Shown: piece by piece, positions 31,226-42,670 of the stretch
How positions within the stretch are numbered: the first letter of the stretch is position 1
Layout: the number at the start of each line of letters is the position of its first letter
Assembly: GCF_029867415.1 (NCBI RefSeq)
Contig: NC_081185.1
Location: 47,376,766-47,440,765 of the forward strand
Source: Vicia villosa
Lineage: Eukaryota > Streptophyta > Magnoliopsida > Fabales > Fabaceae
Length of the DNA stretch: 64,000 nt
Reading direction: 5' to 3'
The notes under the pieces: model-generated
Told to the model about the DNA's origin: nothing
What the model saw: the letters and a program-made list of their open reading frames with translations, nothing else
The model's database searches: none
Translations under genes and position numbers: made by a program

Positions 31226-33262
31226 GGCAGAATGCTGATTTTTTGTAGTTTTTGACTTGTTTTTGGTTCTAACTCATCTTCTACTCCATTCTTTTGATAT
31301 TTTCTTTGAATCACAAGTTAGAGGCCTAATTTCTCTCTAATTTCAATGGACTTAGGGCGTTGATAGGATGAGAATCCAAATCCGCAATATTAAGTGATTG
31401 AAATTATGGATGAAAGGAGCTTTTAATGTGGTTCCATCTTTTACTTCTTTTTATTTTGGTCGATGAAAGTCTTAATGCCTTGAGAATTCTTATGGATTCT
31501 TGGTAAAGACTAGATCACTCACCTATTTTCTCTTCGTGCGGTATTGCTTTCGGAAGGCGATCTACATATCGTTCTTCTCGCATGCATTAGCACATAAAGT
31601 TTTGACCGGCCTCGTTGTAGGGTGATTTCTATATAAATCACTTGGCGATCTGCTTAACATAGCGCAATATTTCGTGTCCCGAATAAAAAAGATCAAATAT
31701 GGAAGAGAATTGTATGCGGTTGATTTAAGACTTGTGGAGGTTTTTATCGTGTAGTCGCTATGATTTTATCAAGCTTCTGATAAGCCCCATTGACTTTAAA
31801 TCCGAGTACATCATTCACTCACCATTGATCTCCTACTAACTTTGATAACATACTTGACAAGCTTCAAGATGGTTATCTTTAACATTTAACAACTAACTTT
31901 AATTTCCGCACCTTTACTATATCGTTCTTTATATTACCGCTCTTTATATTACCGCTCTTTATATTTCTCGCTTTATCGCTTTATTTTATCATTTCATCAT
32001 ATTTACTTTCCGTCATTTTTTCTTTTGTCCACCTGGACCATACTCTATTTTTCTTGCTAAAACACTAATAAATAATCAAAAATCTAAAAAATACATAAGG
32101 TTCTCTTTGGACTATCAGTTACTATCCCTAGCAATTTGGAGATTCGGACTTATGGACCTAGTACCTTTGGACTCATTCTATTACTATCCTGTGATTGTTC
32201 TGTCTGTCTGGCATTGTTCTGTTGTATGTTTATGTGTGCAGGTATTTCCTTGAAAGCCCTTGATGGTTAATTCCAAGGCATTGAGATAAGGATTTTACCC
32301 AAAAACAGCCGTTACTCTGCCCAATTTTTGTCAGAATCTTAATGTGCTTAATGAAAAAATGGTGCTAAGATAATAAGTTCATCTGGATCCCCAAGTGTTA
32401 ATGTGTTGGTATTGATAAATCCAAAGGATGGGAAAATTACCTTGGCTCTTAATGTCAAGTGTTGGCTTCTTATTCGGTTAGACCGTTTCTTTCCTTAGCT
32501 TTTATTTTATGCATTAGGTTAGCCTCTTCATCTCCTCCCATTCTTAAATTTTCAAAATCTTCTCCCTTTTTCCAAAATATTCTTATGTTTGCAAATCTTT
32601 TCAAAACCTTTTTCTTAAAAATATCTTTCGCCCTTAGTGGCTTTTCTTCAAAAGTTTAGACACCGTTAATTGTCGAAACGAGTGGTTATACCCCACGATT
32701 TTGAAATTGATTGATAATAACGAGATCTTTTCCGCGTGAGAGAGCTAGTGGCATACTCGTTGATTTTATCCGAGTTGGCGCCCTTCTTTCATTTGCGATG
32801 CAAAGAACTTGTTTGTTCTCATGCTCAAGATCAATGGCTGAGTATTTCTCTCTAACGACAACAAAGTGTTTATTCGTTTTAAAACGTTTTTTCCAAAAGC
32901 GGAACTACATTAGCTCTGACTTCTCCATTGCACCGAGGAGGTATGTAGGCACAAGGCTTAACGTCTTGCCGAGCTTATTTTAAAAATAAAACAAACTCGT
33001 TTTTTAGCACACACACAACACAGATTTTCAAAAAGGTTCCCGTGGAGTACCACGGATATGAGGGGTGCTTTAAACCTTCCCCTCATATAATCAACACCCG
33101 AACCTGAGTTCTCTTTCTTGTTTTAAAAAACAAAACTTTGGGTTTTACGTTCTTTTCCCTTTTCCTTTGAAGAAAATAAAGCGCGGTGGCGATTTCAAAC
33201 GAAATATTGATTCGAGTCAATCTCATGGCTTCGATGTCAGATTTTCCCCGCTACAGAAAAAA

Positions 33263-33281
33263 TGGCGACTTCACTGGGGAT
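33263..33281 (+). other. Primer-binding site of element C (tRNA-Arg type, variant)
   Basis: TGGCGACTTCACTGGGGAT, seven bases after the LTR end CTACA. It differs from B at two positions (TCT/TTC region). Confidence 0.8.
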
Positions 33282-34372
33282 CCAGTTTTAAGTGTGTTAA
33301 GCCTATTTTTGTTTATCTATGTGTTTTATCTGTATATATTGTTGTGTGTTTTGTTTGTTTATTTTCTTTTTTTTCTTTTTGGTGCTCGATGGTTCCTCTG
33401 TGATGAGATAAAGTTCTAACCCGAACTTTGGTGAGTAACTTGAGATAGGAGGTGGTAAGACCAATAGTTGCATGTCAGGAGCAATCCTTAACATGAGCAT
33501 CATATGGTGGAACCCCAATCAGTGGAGGCCTCATGGAAGGTAGTAGATGTTGTTACGAACTATCGTAAGAACGCTATTACTTTCAATAGTGAGTGTCCGT
33601 AGAAGCTGAATGACCTAGAACCCTTTTAACCAATCTAAGCCTTTTTAGGATGTAGTGCAGAAACAAGATCAAGTACCAATTTGAGCTTGTTGTCATGCGA
33701 TACTACGCTCAGACGAGGTCTTTTTAGGCATATTATTGGCGCCCATGAGCAATTGTGCGTGCCGGTAGTATCCGATAGAAGATTGAAAACTCTGGGAACC
33801 TTTGTAGAACCCGTTCGGCAGGTACAAAATTCCCTAGTTCATACCTTTGTGGGTGGTTCTTAACTTTGACTCCATGCTCGTGACGTCGAACCTTTGAACC
33901 CTGTTTGTGCGACCATGTGTGATCTTGATTGTGATTGATGCATAAACCATACATCCATACATTCATTTGATTTCCAAGGAACTCATAGGTCTTCCTTTGT
34001 GAACATCATAAGTTTCATCAAACTCAATGGATCTTGGGTGTTGATGGGGTGAAAACTCTAATCCACCAAAATGGATGATTGATCTTGATGATAACTTGAT
34101 CAATGCTTTGATCCAATATAGGATTTACCTCCTTCATGTTTTGATGTTTACAAAGTAATAACTTGAATTCTTTGAAAATCAAATAAATAAATAAAAAACA
34201 ACAATTGCATCATTTGCATACATACATCCAGGTTGTCCAAGAAACTTATCCTTGCCTGTCTCCATCTTCAGAGTTGTCTGTCTACTGTCAAGTTGATTCC
34301 TCGACACATTGAACTAGAAGCATGTATCTGAAGAGTATGGAAGAACTTCAACAAGACCAAGAGTTGATGAGG
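33282..34372 (+). other. Element C leader
   Basis: Non-coding. Sections align by eye with the leader of A (for example 33985-34110). The gag body is deleted; ATGGATGATTGAT near 34070 may mark the former gag start. Confidence 0.6.
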
Positions 34373-34444
34373 ACAAATGTTTTATCTTTCAAGGATATGG
34401 GTCCTAATGTTGTCACTAATCCTTTACCAGATCAGAGTGGCTGA
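34373..34444 (+). pseudogene. gag tail remnant of element C
   Basis: Only about 23 codons remain, ending DMGPNVVTNPLPDQSG and TGA at 34442-34444, corresponding to the last residues of the A and B gag. The zinc finger is deleted. It is useful only as a landmark showing where gag ended. Confidence 0.75.
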
Positions 34445-34758
34445 AGACAAGTCAAAGCCCGATTTTCCTAAAGCCAAGTGTTTCAGACGAGATAGCTCAT
34501 CTTTGTTGCTGATTAGTCACTAGGCCTTGATTCTGTACTGTTTGTATTTCCTTTATTGTGCTGTTTACTTTTAGACTTTGTTTGTTTCTGAATGGTGATT
34601 TTAATGAAATGAGCATTGCATATTTTGAATTCATTCACATCTGCTATGTTTATGCTTATGCTTTCTTTTACAAAACTTTTTCTTCCATTTGCTTTCTCTA
34701 TCAAATTTGTGTTTTATGCAAAGGTTGGAGGGAGGATGATGACAACGAAATACCCAAG

Positions 34759-35582
34759 TTGTTGAACTGTATGCTTTCGAATAAAACTTTGCTGATGATG
34801 TACAGGCATTGTTTCAATTCCCAAACACTGGAGAAATAAGGAAGTTAATCCTTTGTCAACCCCTCTGAGCCTTCGAAGTTGGAGTTTCTTTCTGTATGAA
34901 AAACCCGCATTTTTAACCTGGGGCAGGGTAGTTCTCAGTTAATTTGGCTGTGCGTTCTATTTTAAGAGAATCATTCAGTACACCTTTCAACAAGTGCTTC
35001 AATCACAAGCTTTCCTCCGCATACATCAAAGAACTGTTGGAGATGTCAATCAAAAGCCAATGATGGTTCATCAATCATTAAGCAAGGCAGTCACTATCTT
35101 TCAAAAAAAAAATATGTATCAAAAAAATATATATATATATATACAAAGAAAAGCCTGCTAAGTCAAAACCAAAAACGACTTAGGCAAAAATAAGGGCATC
35201 CCGCTGACTGTAAATGCAAAAATAAACAGTTCAGGCAAAAGTTAGGGATATCAAAAGAAAAAGATGAAAAAAGAGAAGTCAATAAATTCCTCAAGCAACA
35301 AAATGTTGTGACAACAAAAAGGAAGAAGTGACTGCCATCTCAAAAGTTCTCTTTGCTTGTGAGCTATCATCATTATAAAGATGCAATTCCAGAAGCCTCT
35401 TGGAACCTGAATGCATAAGTTGAATTAACTGAGTTGTAGGACTGGAGATCATCACGAAGGGGGTGGGAACAATCAAATTTTGTGCCTTATATCCTTTGTT
35501 TCTTAAACCGTGAACCAGACCACGTTACAACCTTTAAAAGACCTAATTGAAGCAAGGTTTGTTTGAAAGCATACTACAACAA
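34759..35582 (+). other. Conserved nested-stem domain (candidate structured RNA), copy in C
   Basis: P1 34759-34793 with 35551-35582; P2 CTCAGTTAAT 34934-34943 with ATTAACTGAG 35424-35433 (10 of 10); P3a ATGATGGTTCA 35060-35070 with TGAGCTATCAT 35360-35370 (11 of 11 with two G.U); P3 GGCAGTCACT 35086-35095 with AGTGACTGCC 35327-35336 (10 of 10); P4 CTAAGTC 35158-35164 with GACTTAG 35177-35183; P5 CTGACTGT 35204-35211 with ACAGTTCAG 35226-35234 (one bulge). All arms are nested in order. Starts about 310 bp after the gag stop. No ORF. Confidence 0.75.
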
Positions 35583-36450
35583 GGTTGCGTAAGCTGACTA
35601 CCATGAGATTTTCCAATCATTTGTTTTGATATCATGCCTTCGCTTTATCTTTCACTTTGAATGTCTTAACCTTTATGTTTTGACCAATGATTCCATTTCC
35701 TTTACATCAATAACATCATTCCAATAATGATTTTGATTTCAAAAATATTCTTTGAGCATTGCATTAAAATTACCATTCTTGAATGAACATTTTATTTGCA
35801 AGTAAGCACTCATCTTTCAGGAAGTTCAAACAGTTGAGAAACTTGATCAGTGGTCCTATCAGGGGCACGTTACTTCAAGATCCTGTTGTTCAGATGTTCA
35901 TTCAAGATTTGTTGATCAGAATATCATTTCAAGACTTGTACTGGGGCAAGCCATCCCAACATGCATTTAAAGAATTGAAGCCATGATCAGTTCATCCCAA
36001 ATATAGTTCAACTGAAGCCATGATCAGTTAACTTACAACAATCACTCAATCAGGGGCAATCTTCTTCAGCAATCCCCAAGCAGTTTTATCAGCCCTTCTC
36101 AAAAGATCATTGTTTTGATACAGTTACCGGTGTAATAGAAGTGTGTTTAAGCATCTTCTTCCCAAGCAGAGTTGGCAGAGTTCTCGTGTTGAGGAATCAG
36201 AGTTTTAATCTTGCCTCACAAAAGAGTCTCCCTCAGTTGTCACAAACAATTGCATTGCATTGATCATATATCATGCATAGAAAAATTCAACATCATGCAT
36301 TGAAACAAATTTCATACTCATTTGCATTTTTCGAGGTCCTGTTGCTATCAACATCTTCACCTTGAGATCAAAACAGATACTTGTTTGTCTTGTCTGTCTA
36401 GTGTTGTTCCTAGATGTATCTTTTATTCTTTTAGTGTCATTCCTGAAAGA
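35583..36450 (+). other. Element C spacer between structured domain and array
   Basis: Non-coding counterpart of A 15591-16388. Nothing else seen. Confidence 0.6.
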
Positions 36451-37042
36451 TCGCCACCATGTTTTATCTTGGTTCCCTTCAATCATGTTTTATCTTGATT
36501 GTCTCTGATCATGCTTTATCCCGATCGCCACCATGTTTTATCTTGGTTCCCTTCAATCATGTTTTATCTTGATTGTCTCTGATCATGCTTTATCCCGATC
36601 GCCACCATGTTTTATCTTGGTTCCCTTCAATCATGTTTTATCTTGATTGTCTCTGATCATGCTTTATCCCGATCGCCACCATGTTTTATCTTGGTTCCCT
36701 TCAATCATGTTTTATCTTGATTGTCTCTGATCATGCTTTATCCCGATCGCCACCATGTTTTATCTTGGTTCCCTTCAATCATGTTTTATCTTGATTGTCT
36801 CTGATCATGCTTTATCCCGATCGCCACCATGTTTTATCTTGGTTCCCTTCAATCATGTTTTATCTTGATTGTCTCTGATCATGCTTTATCCCGATCGCCA
36901 CCATGTTTTATCTTGGTTCCCTTCAATCATGTTTTATCTTGATTGTCTCTGATCATGCTTTATCCCGATCGCCACCATGTTTTATCTTGGTTCCCTTCAA
37001 TCATGTTTTATCTTGATTGTCTCTAATCATGCTTTATCTTGA
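36451..37042 (+). repeat. 74-bp tandem array of element C (8 near-identical units)
   Basis: Unit starts fall at 36451, 36525, 36599, 36673, 36747, 36821, 36895 and 36969, exactly 74 bp apart. Each unit is three sub-repeats of ATCATGTTTTATCTTGAT type (CAATCA ... TGATTG arms). Near-complete unit identity implies very recent amplification. Confidence 0.95.
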
Positions 37043-37440
37043 TCGCTTTCAACCGTGTTTTATCTTGGTTACCTCCAATCATGTTTTACCTTGATTGTCA
37101 TTTGATGTTATCCAATCATGTTTTACCTTGATTATCCCTTAATGACATCCAATCATGTTTTACCTTGATGGACCTGTGATGATTATCTAATCATGTTTTA
37201 CCTTGATTGTCCGTTGATGATTATCCAATCATGTTTTACCTTGATTATCCTTTGACGATATCCAATCACGTTTTACCTTGATTGTAAGTTGGTGTTGCCT
37301 AATCACGTTTTACCTTGATTGTCATTTGATGTTGTCCAATCATGTTTTACCTTGATATTCAATGGATGTAGCCACATTCATGTAGGCCTCAAATATTCTC
37401 TTCTCGAAGTTCAATCATGTTTTATCTTGAAAGCTTCTGT
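37043..37440 (+). repeat. Degenerate part of the C array
   Basis: About ten diverged units of roughly 40 bp with CAATCATGTTTTACCTTGAT cores, the older form of the 74-bp array and the sense-strand counterpart of A 15090-15590. Confidence 0.88.
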
Positions 37441-37680
37441 CGACTGTCTCTTTCTCCTGTGGAATCCAAGTTTTATCCCTGGATGACACATACCTTTTCC
37501 CCAGTGGAATCCTTTCTTATCTCCCCAGTGGTGTTATACTTCCCTCTATTCTATAATCATACTTGATGCATCCATTAGCATCGCATCATACCTTAGGTTC
37601 AAAAATTGTGTGTTTTATATTTAAGTCTCTTCAATTACGTCGAGCTGAGGATTTTAACCCTCACATCTCCGGATAGAAGA

Positions 37681-37698
37681 AACTTAAATAGGGGCATC
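37681..37698 (+). other. Polypurine tract of element C
   Basis: AACTTAAATAGGGGCATC immediately before the 3' LTR TGTCATACC. Confidence 0.88.
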
Positions 37699-40600
37699 TG
37701 TCATACCCCAATTTTTGACCCTAAGATCATACCTCATTTGCATATCAATCATCAATCAAGAGTTTCATCTTAAAGCTCTGCTCTCGGTGTTATGCTCACT
37801 TCATCTATAAGAGGGATCATCAAACACCAATGTTTTTCTACTTGTATATGTTTTACTAACAAAAATACCAAAAATATTGCCTCGTGCTTTTGTATGTTTG
37901 TGTTTTGTAGGTACCAAGTCAAAGTATCCTTCAAAAAGGGCATTTTTCAACATTTTCACTGTGCAAATCGATTTGCATAAGGTGTAAATCGATTTACACA
38001 ACTGTTTCTGCACCAGATTTGCTTCTGCCATCAGTGCAAATCGATTTGCATAAGGTGCAAATCGATTTACATAACTGTTTTTTTCCCAGATTTTGCCTTT
38101 TTCAGCTATGTAAATAGATTTGCATAAAGTGTAAATCGATTGCACCAGTACGAATTTGGAAAAATGAAGGCAAATTTCAGCTTTTGAAAGTGTTGACATC
38201 ATTTGCAAGCATGGGAAGCATGACTTAGTTCTTACATTTGATTTCCTACATCATTTTATCATGAGCCCTCATGTGATTGCATCAAGACCATTGGATTTCA
38301 TTTTTGGCTCCAAATCACTTTTCCAAGCCTAATTCTATTTTCCAATCCTAACTCCAAGCCACAAAAATTCCCAAGCCTAGCTCCTATAAATTGAGGCATT
38401 CCCCTCTTCATTTTTCAAGCTTTGATAGCCAAGAAACTTATTGCAAATTCTCTCCTCACCTCTTCCAAACCCATCACTCAAAGCTCTTTCTCTTCCACAC
38501 AAATTAGTGAGTCACATCTTGAACCTCACTAATTTAGAGCTAAACCTCAACATAAACACTACTTTTCTTCATCAATTGTGAGAGATCAAGGCTTGTGGTT
38601 TTGTGTTCTTGAAGAAGATTAAAAGTTTGTGAAAGATTTGGTAAAATTCTAGATCCAATCCATAATTCAAGATGTGATCCATTGTTGTTTATGCTTGATG
38701 CACCTTTGGTGTTATATTGATGAGATTTGCTTGCTTACTTGATACATTTTCGTGCACAAATTGATCCAAGATCACAAGGTGTTTGGTTTTATGTTTAAAC
38801 AAGTTTTCTTCTCTTTATTTGCTGTTTTTTTGAAAACTGTGTTATGCAAATCGATTTACATCTTGTGCAAATCGATTTACACAACTGAAAACTGCGCAGA
38901 TTTTGAAAACAGAGTTGTGCAAATCGATTTACACTCTGTGCAAATCGATTTACACTGGGCAGAATGCTGATTTTTTGTAGTTTTTGACTTGTTTTTGGTT
39001 CTAACTCATCTTCTACTCCATTCTTTTGATATTTTCTTTGAATCACAAGTTAGAGGCCTAATTTCTCTCTAATTTCAATGGACTTAGGGCGTTGATAGGA
39101 TGAGAATCCAAATCCGCAATATTAAGTGATTGAAATTATGGATGAAAGGAGCTTTTAATGTGGTTCCATCTTTTACTTCTTTTTATTTTGGTCGATGAAA
39201 GTCTTAATGCCTTGAGAATTCTTATGGATTCTTGGTAAAGACTAGATCACTCACCTATTTTCTTTTCGTGCGGTATTGCTTTCGGAAGGCGATCTACATA
39301 TCGTTCTTCTCGCATGCATTAGCACATAAAGTTTTGACCGGCCTCGTTGTAGGGTGATTTCTATATAAATCACTTGGCGATCTGCTTAACATAGCGCAAT
39401 ATTTCGTGTCCCGAATAAAAAAGATCAAATATGGAAGAGAATTGTATGCGGTTGATTTAAGACTTGTGGAGGTTTTTATCGTGTAGTCGCTATGATTTTA
39501 TCAAGCTTCTGATAAGCCCCATTGACTTTAAATCCGAGTACATCATTCACTCACCATTGATCTCCTACTAACTTTGATAACATACTTGACAAGCTTCAAG
39601 ATGGTTATCTTTAACATTTAACAACTAACTTTAATTTCCGCACCTTTACTATATCGTTCTTTATATTACCGCTCTTTATATTACCGCTCTTTATATTTCT
39701 CGCTTTATCGCTTTATTTTATCATTTCATCATATTTACTTTCCGTCATTTTTTCTTTTGTCCACCTGGACCATACTCTATTTTTCTTGCTAAAACACTAA
39801 TAAATAATCAAAAATCTAAAAAATACATAAGGTTCTCTTTGGACTATCAGTTACTATCCCTAGCAATTTGGAGATTCGGACTTATGGACCTAGTACCTTT
39901 GGACTCATTCTATTACTATCCTGTGATTGTTCTGTCTGTCTGGCATTGTTCTGTTGTATGTTTATGTGTGCAGGTATTTCCTTGAAAGCCCTTGATGGTT
40001 AATTCCAAGGCATTGAGATAAGGATTTTACCCAAAAACAGCCGTTACTCTGCCCAATTTTTGTCAGAATCTTAATGTGCTTAATGAAAAAATGGTGCTAA
40101 GATAATAAGTTCATCTGGATCCCCAAGTGTTAATGTGTTGGTATTGATAAATCCAAAGGATGGGAAAATTACCTTGGCTCTTAATGTCAAGTGTTGGCTT
40201 CTTATTCGGTTAGACCGTTTCTTTCCTTAGCTTTTATTTTATGCATTAGGTTAGCCTCTTCATCTCCTCCCATTCTTAAATTTTCAAAATCTTCTCCCTT
40301 TTTCCAAAATATTCTTATGTTTGCAAATCTTTTCAAAACCTTTTTCTTAAAAATATCTTTCGCCCTTAGTGGCTTTTCTTCAAAAGTTTAGACACCGTTA
40401 ATTGTCGAAACGAGTGGTTATACCCCACGATTTTGAAATTGATTGATAATAACGAGATCTTTTCCGCGTGAGAGAGCTAGTGGCATACTCGTTGATTTTA
40501 TCCGAGTTGGCGCCCTTCTTTCATTTGCGATGCAAAGAACTTGTTTGTTCTCATGCTCAAGATCAATGGCTGAGTATTTCTCTCTAACGACAACAAAGTG

Positions 40601-40987
40601 TTTATTCGTTTTAAAACGTTTTTTCCAAAAGCGGAACTACATTAGCTCTGACTTCTCCATTGCACCGAGGAGGTATGTAGGCACAAGGCTTAACGTCTTG
40701 CCGAGCTTATTTTAAAAATAAAACAAACTCGTTTTTTAGCACACACACAACACAGATTTTCAAAAAGGTTCCCGTGGAGTACCACGGATATGAGGGGTGC
40801 TTTAAACCTTCCCCTCATATAATCAACACCCGAACCTGAGTTCTCTTTCTTGTTTTAAAAAACAAAACTTTGGGTTTTACGTTCTTTTCCCTTTTCCTTT
40901 GAAGAAAATAAAGCGCGGTGGCGATTTCAAACGAAATATTGATTCGAGTCAATCTCATGGCTTCGATGTCAGATTTTCCCCGCTACA
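37699..40987 (+). repeat. Element C 3' LTR (3289 bp)
   Basis: Same length as, and nearly identical to, the 5' LTR, offset by 7732 bp. Ends CTACA, followed by TSD ATTAT. PBS-like TGGCGATTTC at 40919-40928. Confidence 0.95.
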
Positions 40988-40992
40988 ATTAT

Positions 40993-42625
40993 TAATGTTT
41001 TATTAAGTGTTTTCTTTGTATTTTTTAAAGGAATTTTATTTTGATATTTATTAGATGTTTTAATGTTGAAAAGGAAAAGAAACTAGCCTAAGTATGAAGG
41101 GAATTTCTACCTAATGTTATCATGGTTTCTACCTAAGGTTAGGAATCAAAGAATATGAAAATAAAGATCACAATTAGAAGTCAACAAGTAGGATACACGA
41201 AAATAGTACAAGAGCATGAAATAGAACAAGTCAAAATATAGCACAAAAGTGAATTAAAAGTACTATTATTTTTATTGGTTTTTATGAAATGAATTGAATT
41301 ACAAGTCAAGTAAAAAGACTAAAAAACAAATAACCTAAAAACTAATATTTTTTATGATTATTTTTTATATGACAAAAATTGTATCAAAGGTTTAAAATTC
41401 TAACAATGGAGATTAGTATTTTTATTGGGTTTTATTATGAAAGAAGCTAATTCTAAGCATAAATCAAACGGGCCCAGGGGTGCACATTGAATTTGAAACT
41501 GTGAATAGTATCAGGGGCGCAGGGCCCAGAGAACTTGGCCCAAGGGCGTTTTGTTACAGATTTTTATCATGCCAAAAAGTGGTGATGGGCCCGAGGGGGT
41601 GTGTGATTAGTGATCAGGCCCAGGATATTATTGTTACAATTTTTTTTATTCAGCACCAAAAGAGTGGTACGATGGGCTTAGATGGGGTGAAGAAGCGTGA
41701 TTCGTTTGGCCCAAGAAATTGTTATAGTCCAAGTTCAGATTTCATTCAATATCCATTAATAAAATTTCGCATTTAAACCTAACTAATAACAATTAATCAG
41801 ACTTTATGGTACCATTAATCAGGTTTATTTCACATTCAATCTTAAATTAAAAAGATGAAAAAGGATGAATTAAAATAAAATAAAAAATAATTATGAAAAG
41901 GGGATTTTAGGGTTTGCAATGTGACTATCCTGTTATGACTCTCAGACTCAACTCTCTCTTGTCTCGCGAACGAGACGGCGGCGGTGATTCTCTCCAATCC
42001 CTCCTCCGCCGTGAATAAACAATCAACTCACCATCTCACTCTCAGATCCTCCGTCTATCGCCGTCTATCATCTCCCTGAGTCTAAAACTAATAGAAACAA
42101 AACCCTAAGATCCTCATAGTCCGATTACAAGGTGAAGGTGGCGAATCAGAGCTTGATACCTTGGGGTTATGAATCGGAACGGCTCATTTTGCATCGCGAC
42201 ATGAAGAAGAGTTGAAGAAAATGGCATAAAGAGGAAGTTGGAAGGGGTTACCTGGTATGAAGATCGATAGCGGAAGAACAGAAGTCCAGAGGAGAAGTCC
42301 CGATGCTCTTGAATGCGAAATAAACGCAAAGGATGAAGCCACTCCTCAGGCACGAATTCAGGTACTCTCGTTTTCGCCAATTCTTCTTCTTCTTCTTTCA
42401 AAGCCTCTTTCTTTGAGATGTTGTTTTTGTGTATCGTGAGGACTGAGAGGTTGAGCACGAGCTTGTTGAGGCTCTAATGTTGAGCTTCAACAGCTTTGTG
42501 GATGTGCGTGTAGTAAGGGCGAGGGTGATGAATTTGCAGAAAGTGTGAGGTTGGTGATGAATTGCAGGTGGTGAAGAGAAGAGATGAAGGTGGTGATGAG
42601 ATTGAAGAAGATGAATTGAAGAATG

Positions 42626-42670
<45 letters not shown>

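Larger units (their letters stand above)
29967..33255 (+). repeat. Element C 5' LTR (3289 bp)
   Basis: TATA at 30652-30659 (CTATAAATTGAGG), about 685 bp in. It has two clusters of AAATCGATTT palindromes (30228-30412 and 31106-31225), a single GTCCACCTGGAC unit near 32030 corresponding to the array unit of A, and PBS-like TGGCGATTTC at 33187-33196. No ORF accepted. Confidence 0.95.
29967..40987 (+). mobile_element. Element C: Ogre/Tat-like element without coding capacity, very recent
   Basis: 11,021 bp, TSD ATTAT, LTRs 29967-33255 and 37699-40987 (3289 bp each, ends TGTCATACCCC ... CCGCTACA), internal 4443 bp. The internal region keeps PBS, a gag scrap of about 23 codons, the structured domain, arrays and PPT. 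By eye I found one LTR difference (CTCTTCG at about 31526 against CTTTTCG at about 39258). With so few differences it moved very recently, necessarily in trans. Confidence 0.95.

Noticed and set aside
34759..35582. The P1-bounded domain as an inserted DNA transposon (MITE) with terminal inverted repeats
   Set aside because: It sits at the same place in four elements, shows several nested pairings and arm-by-arm compensation, and no target duplication was seen. Not fully excluded.
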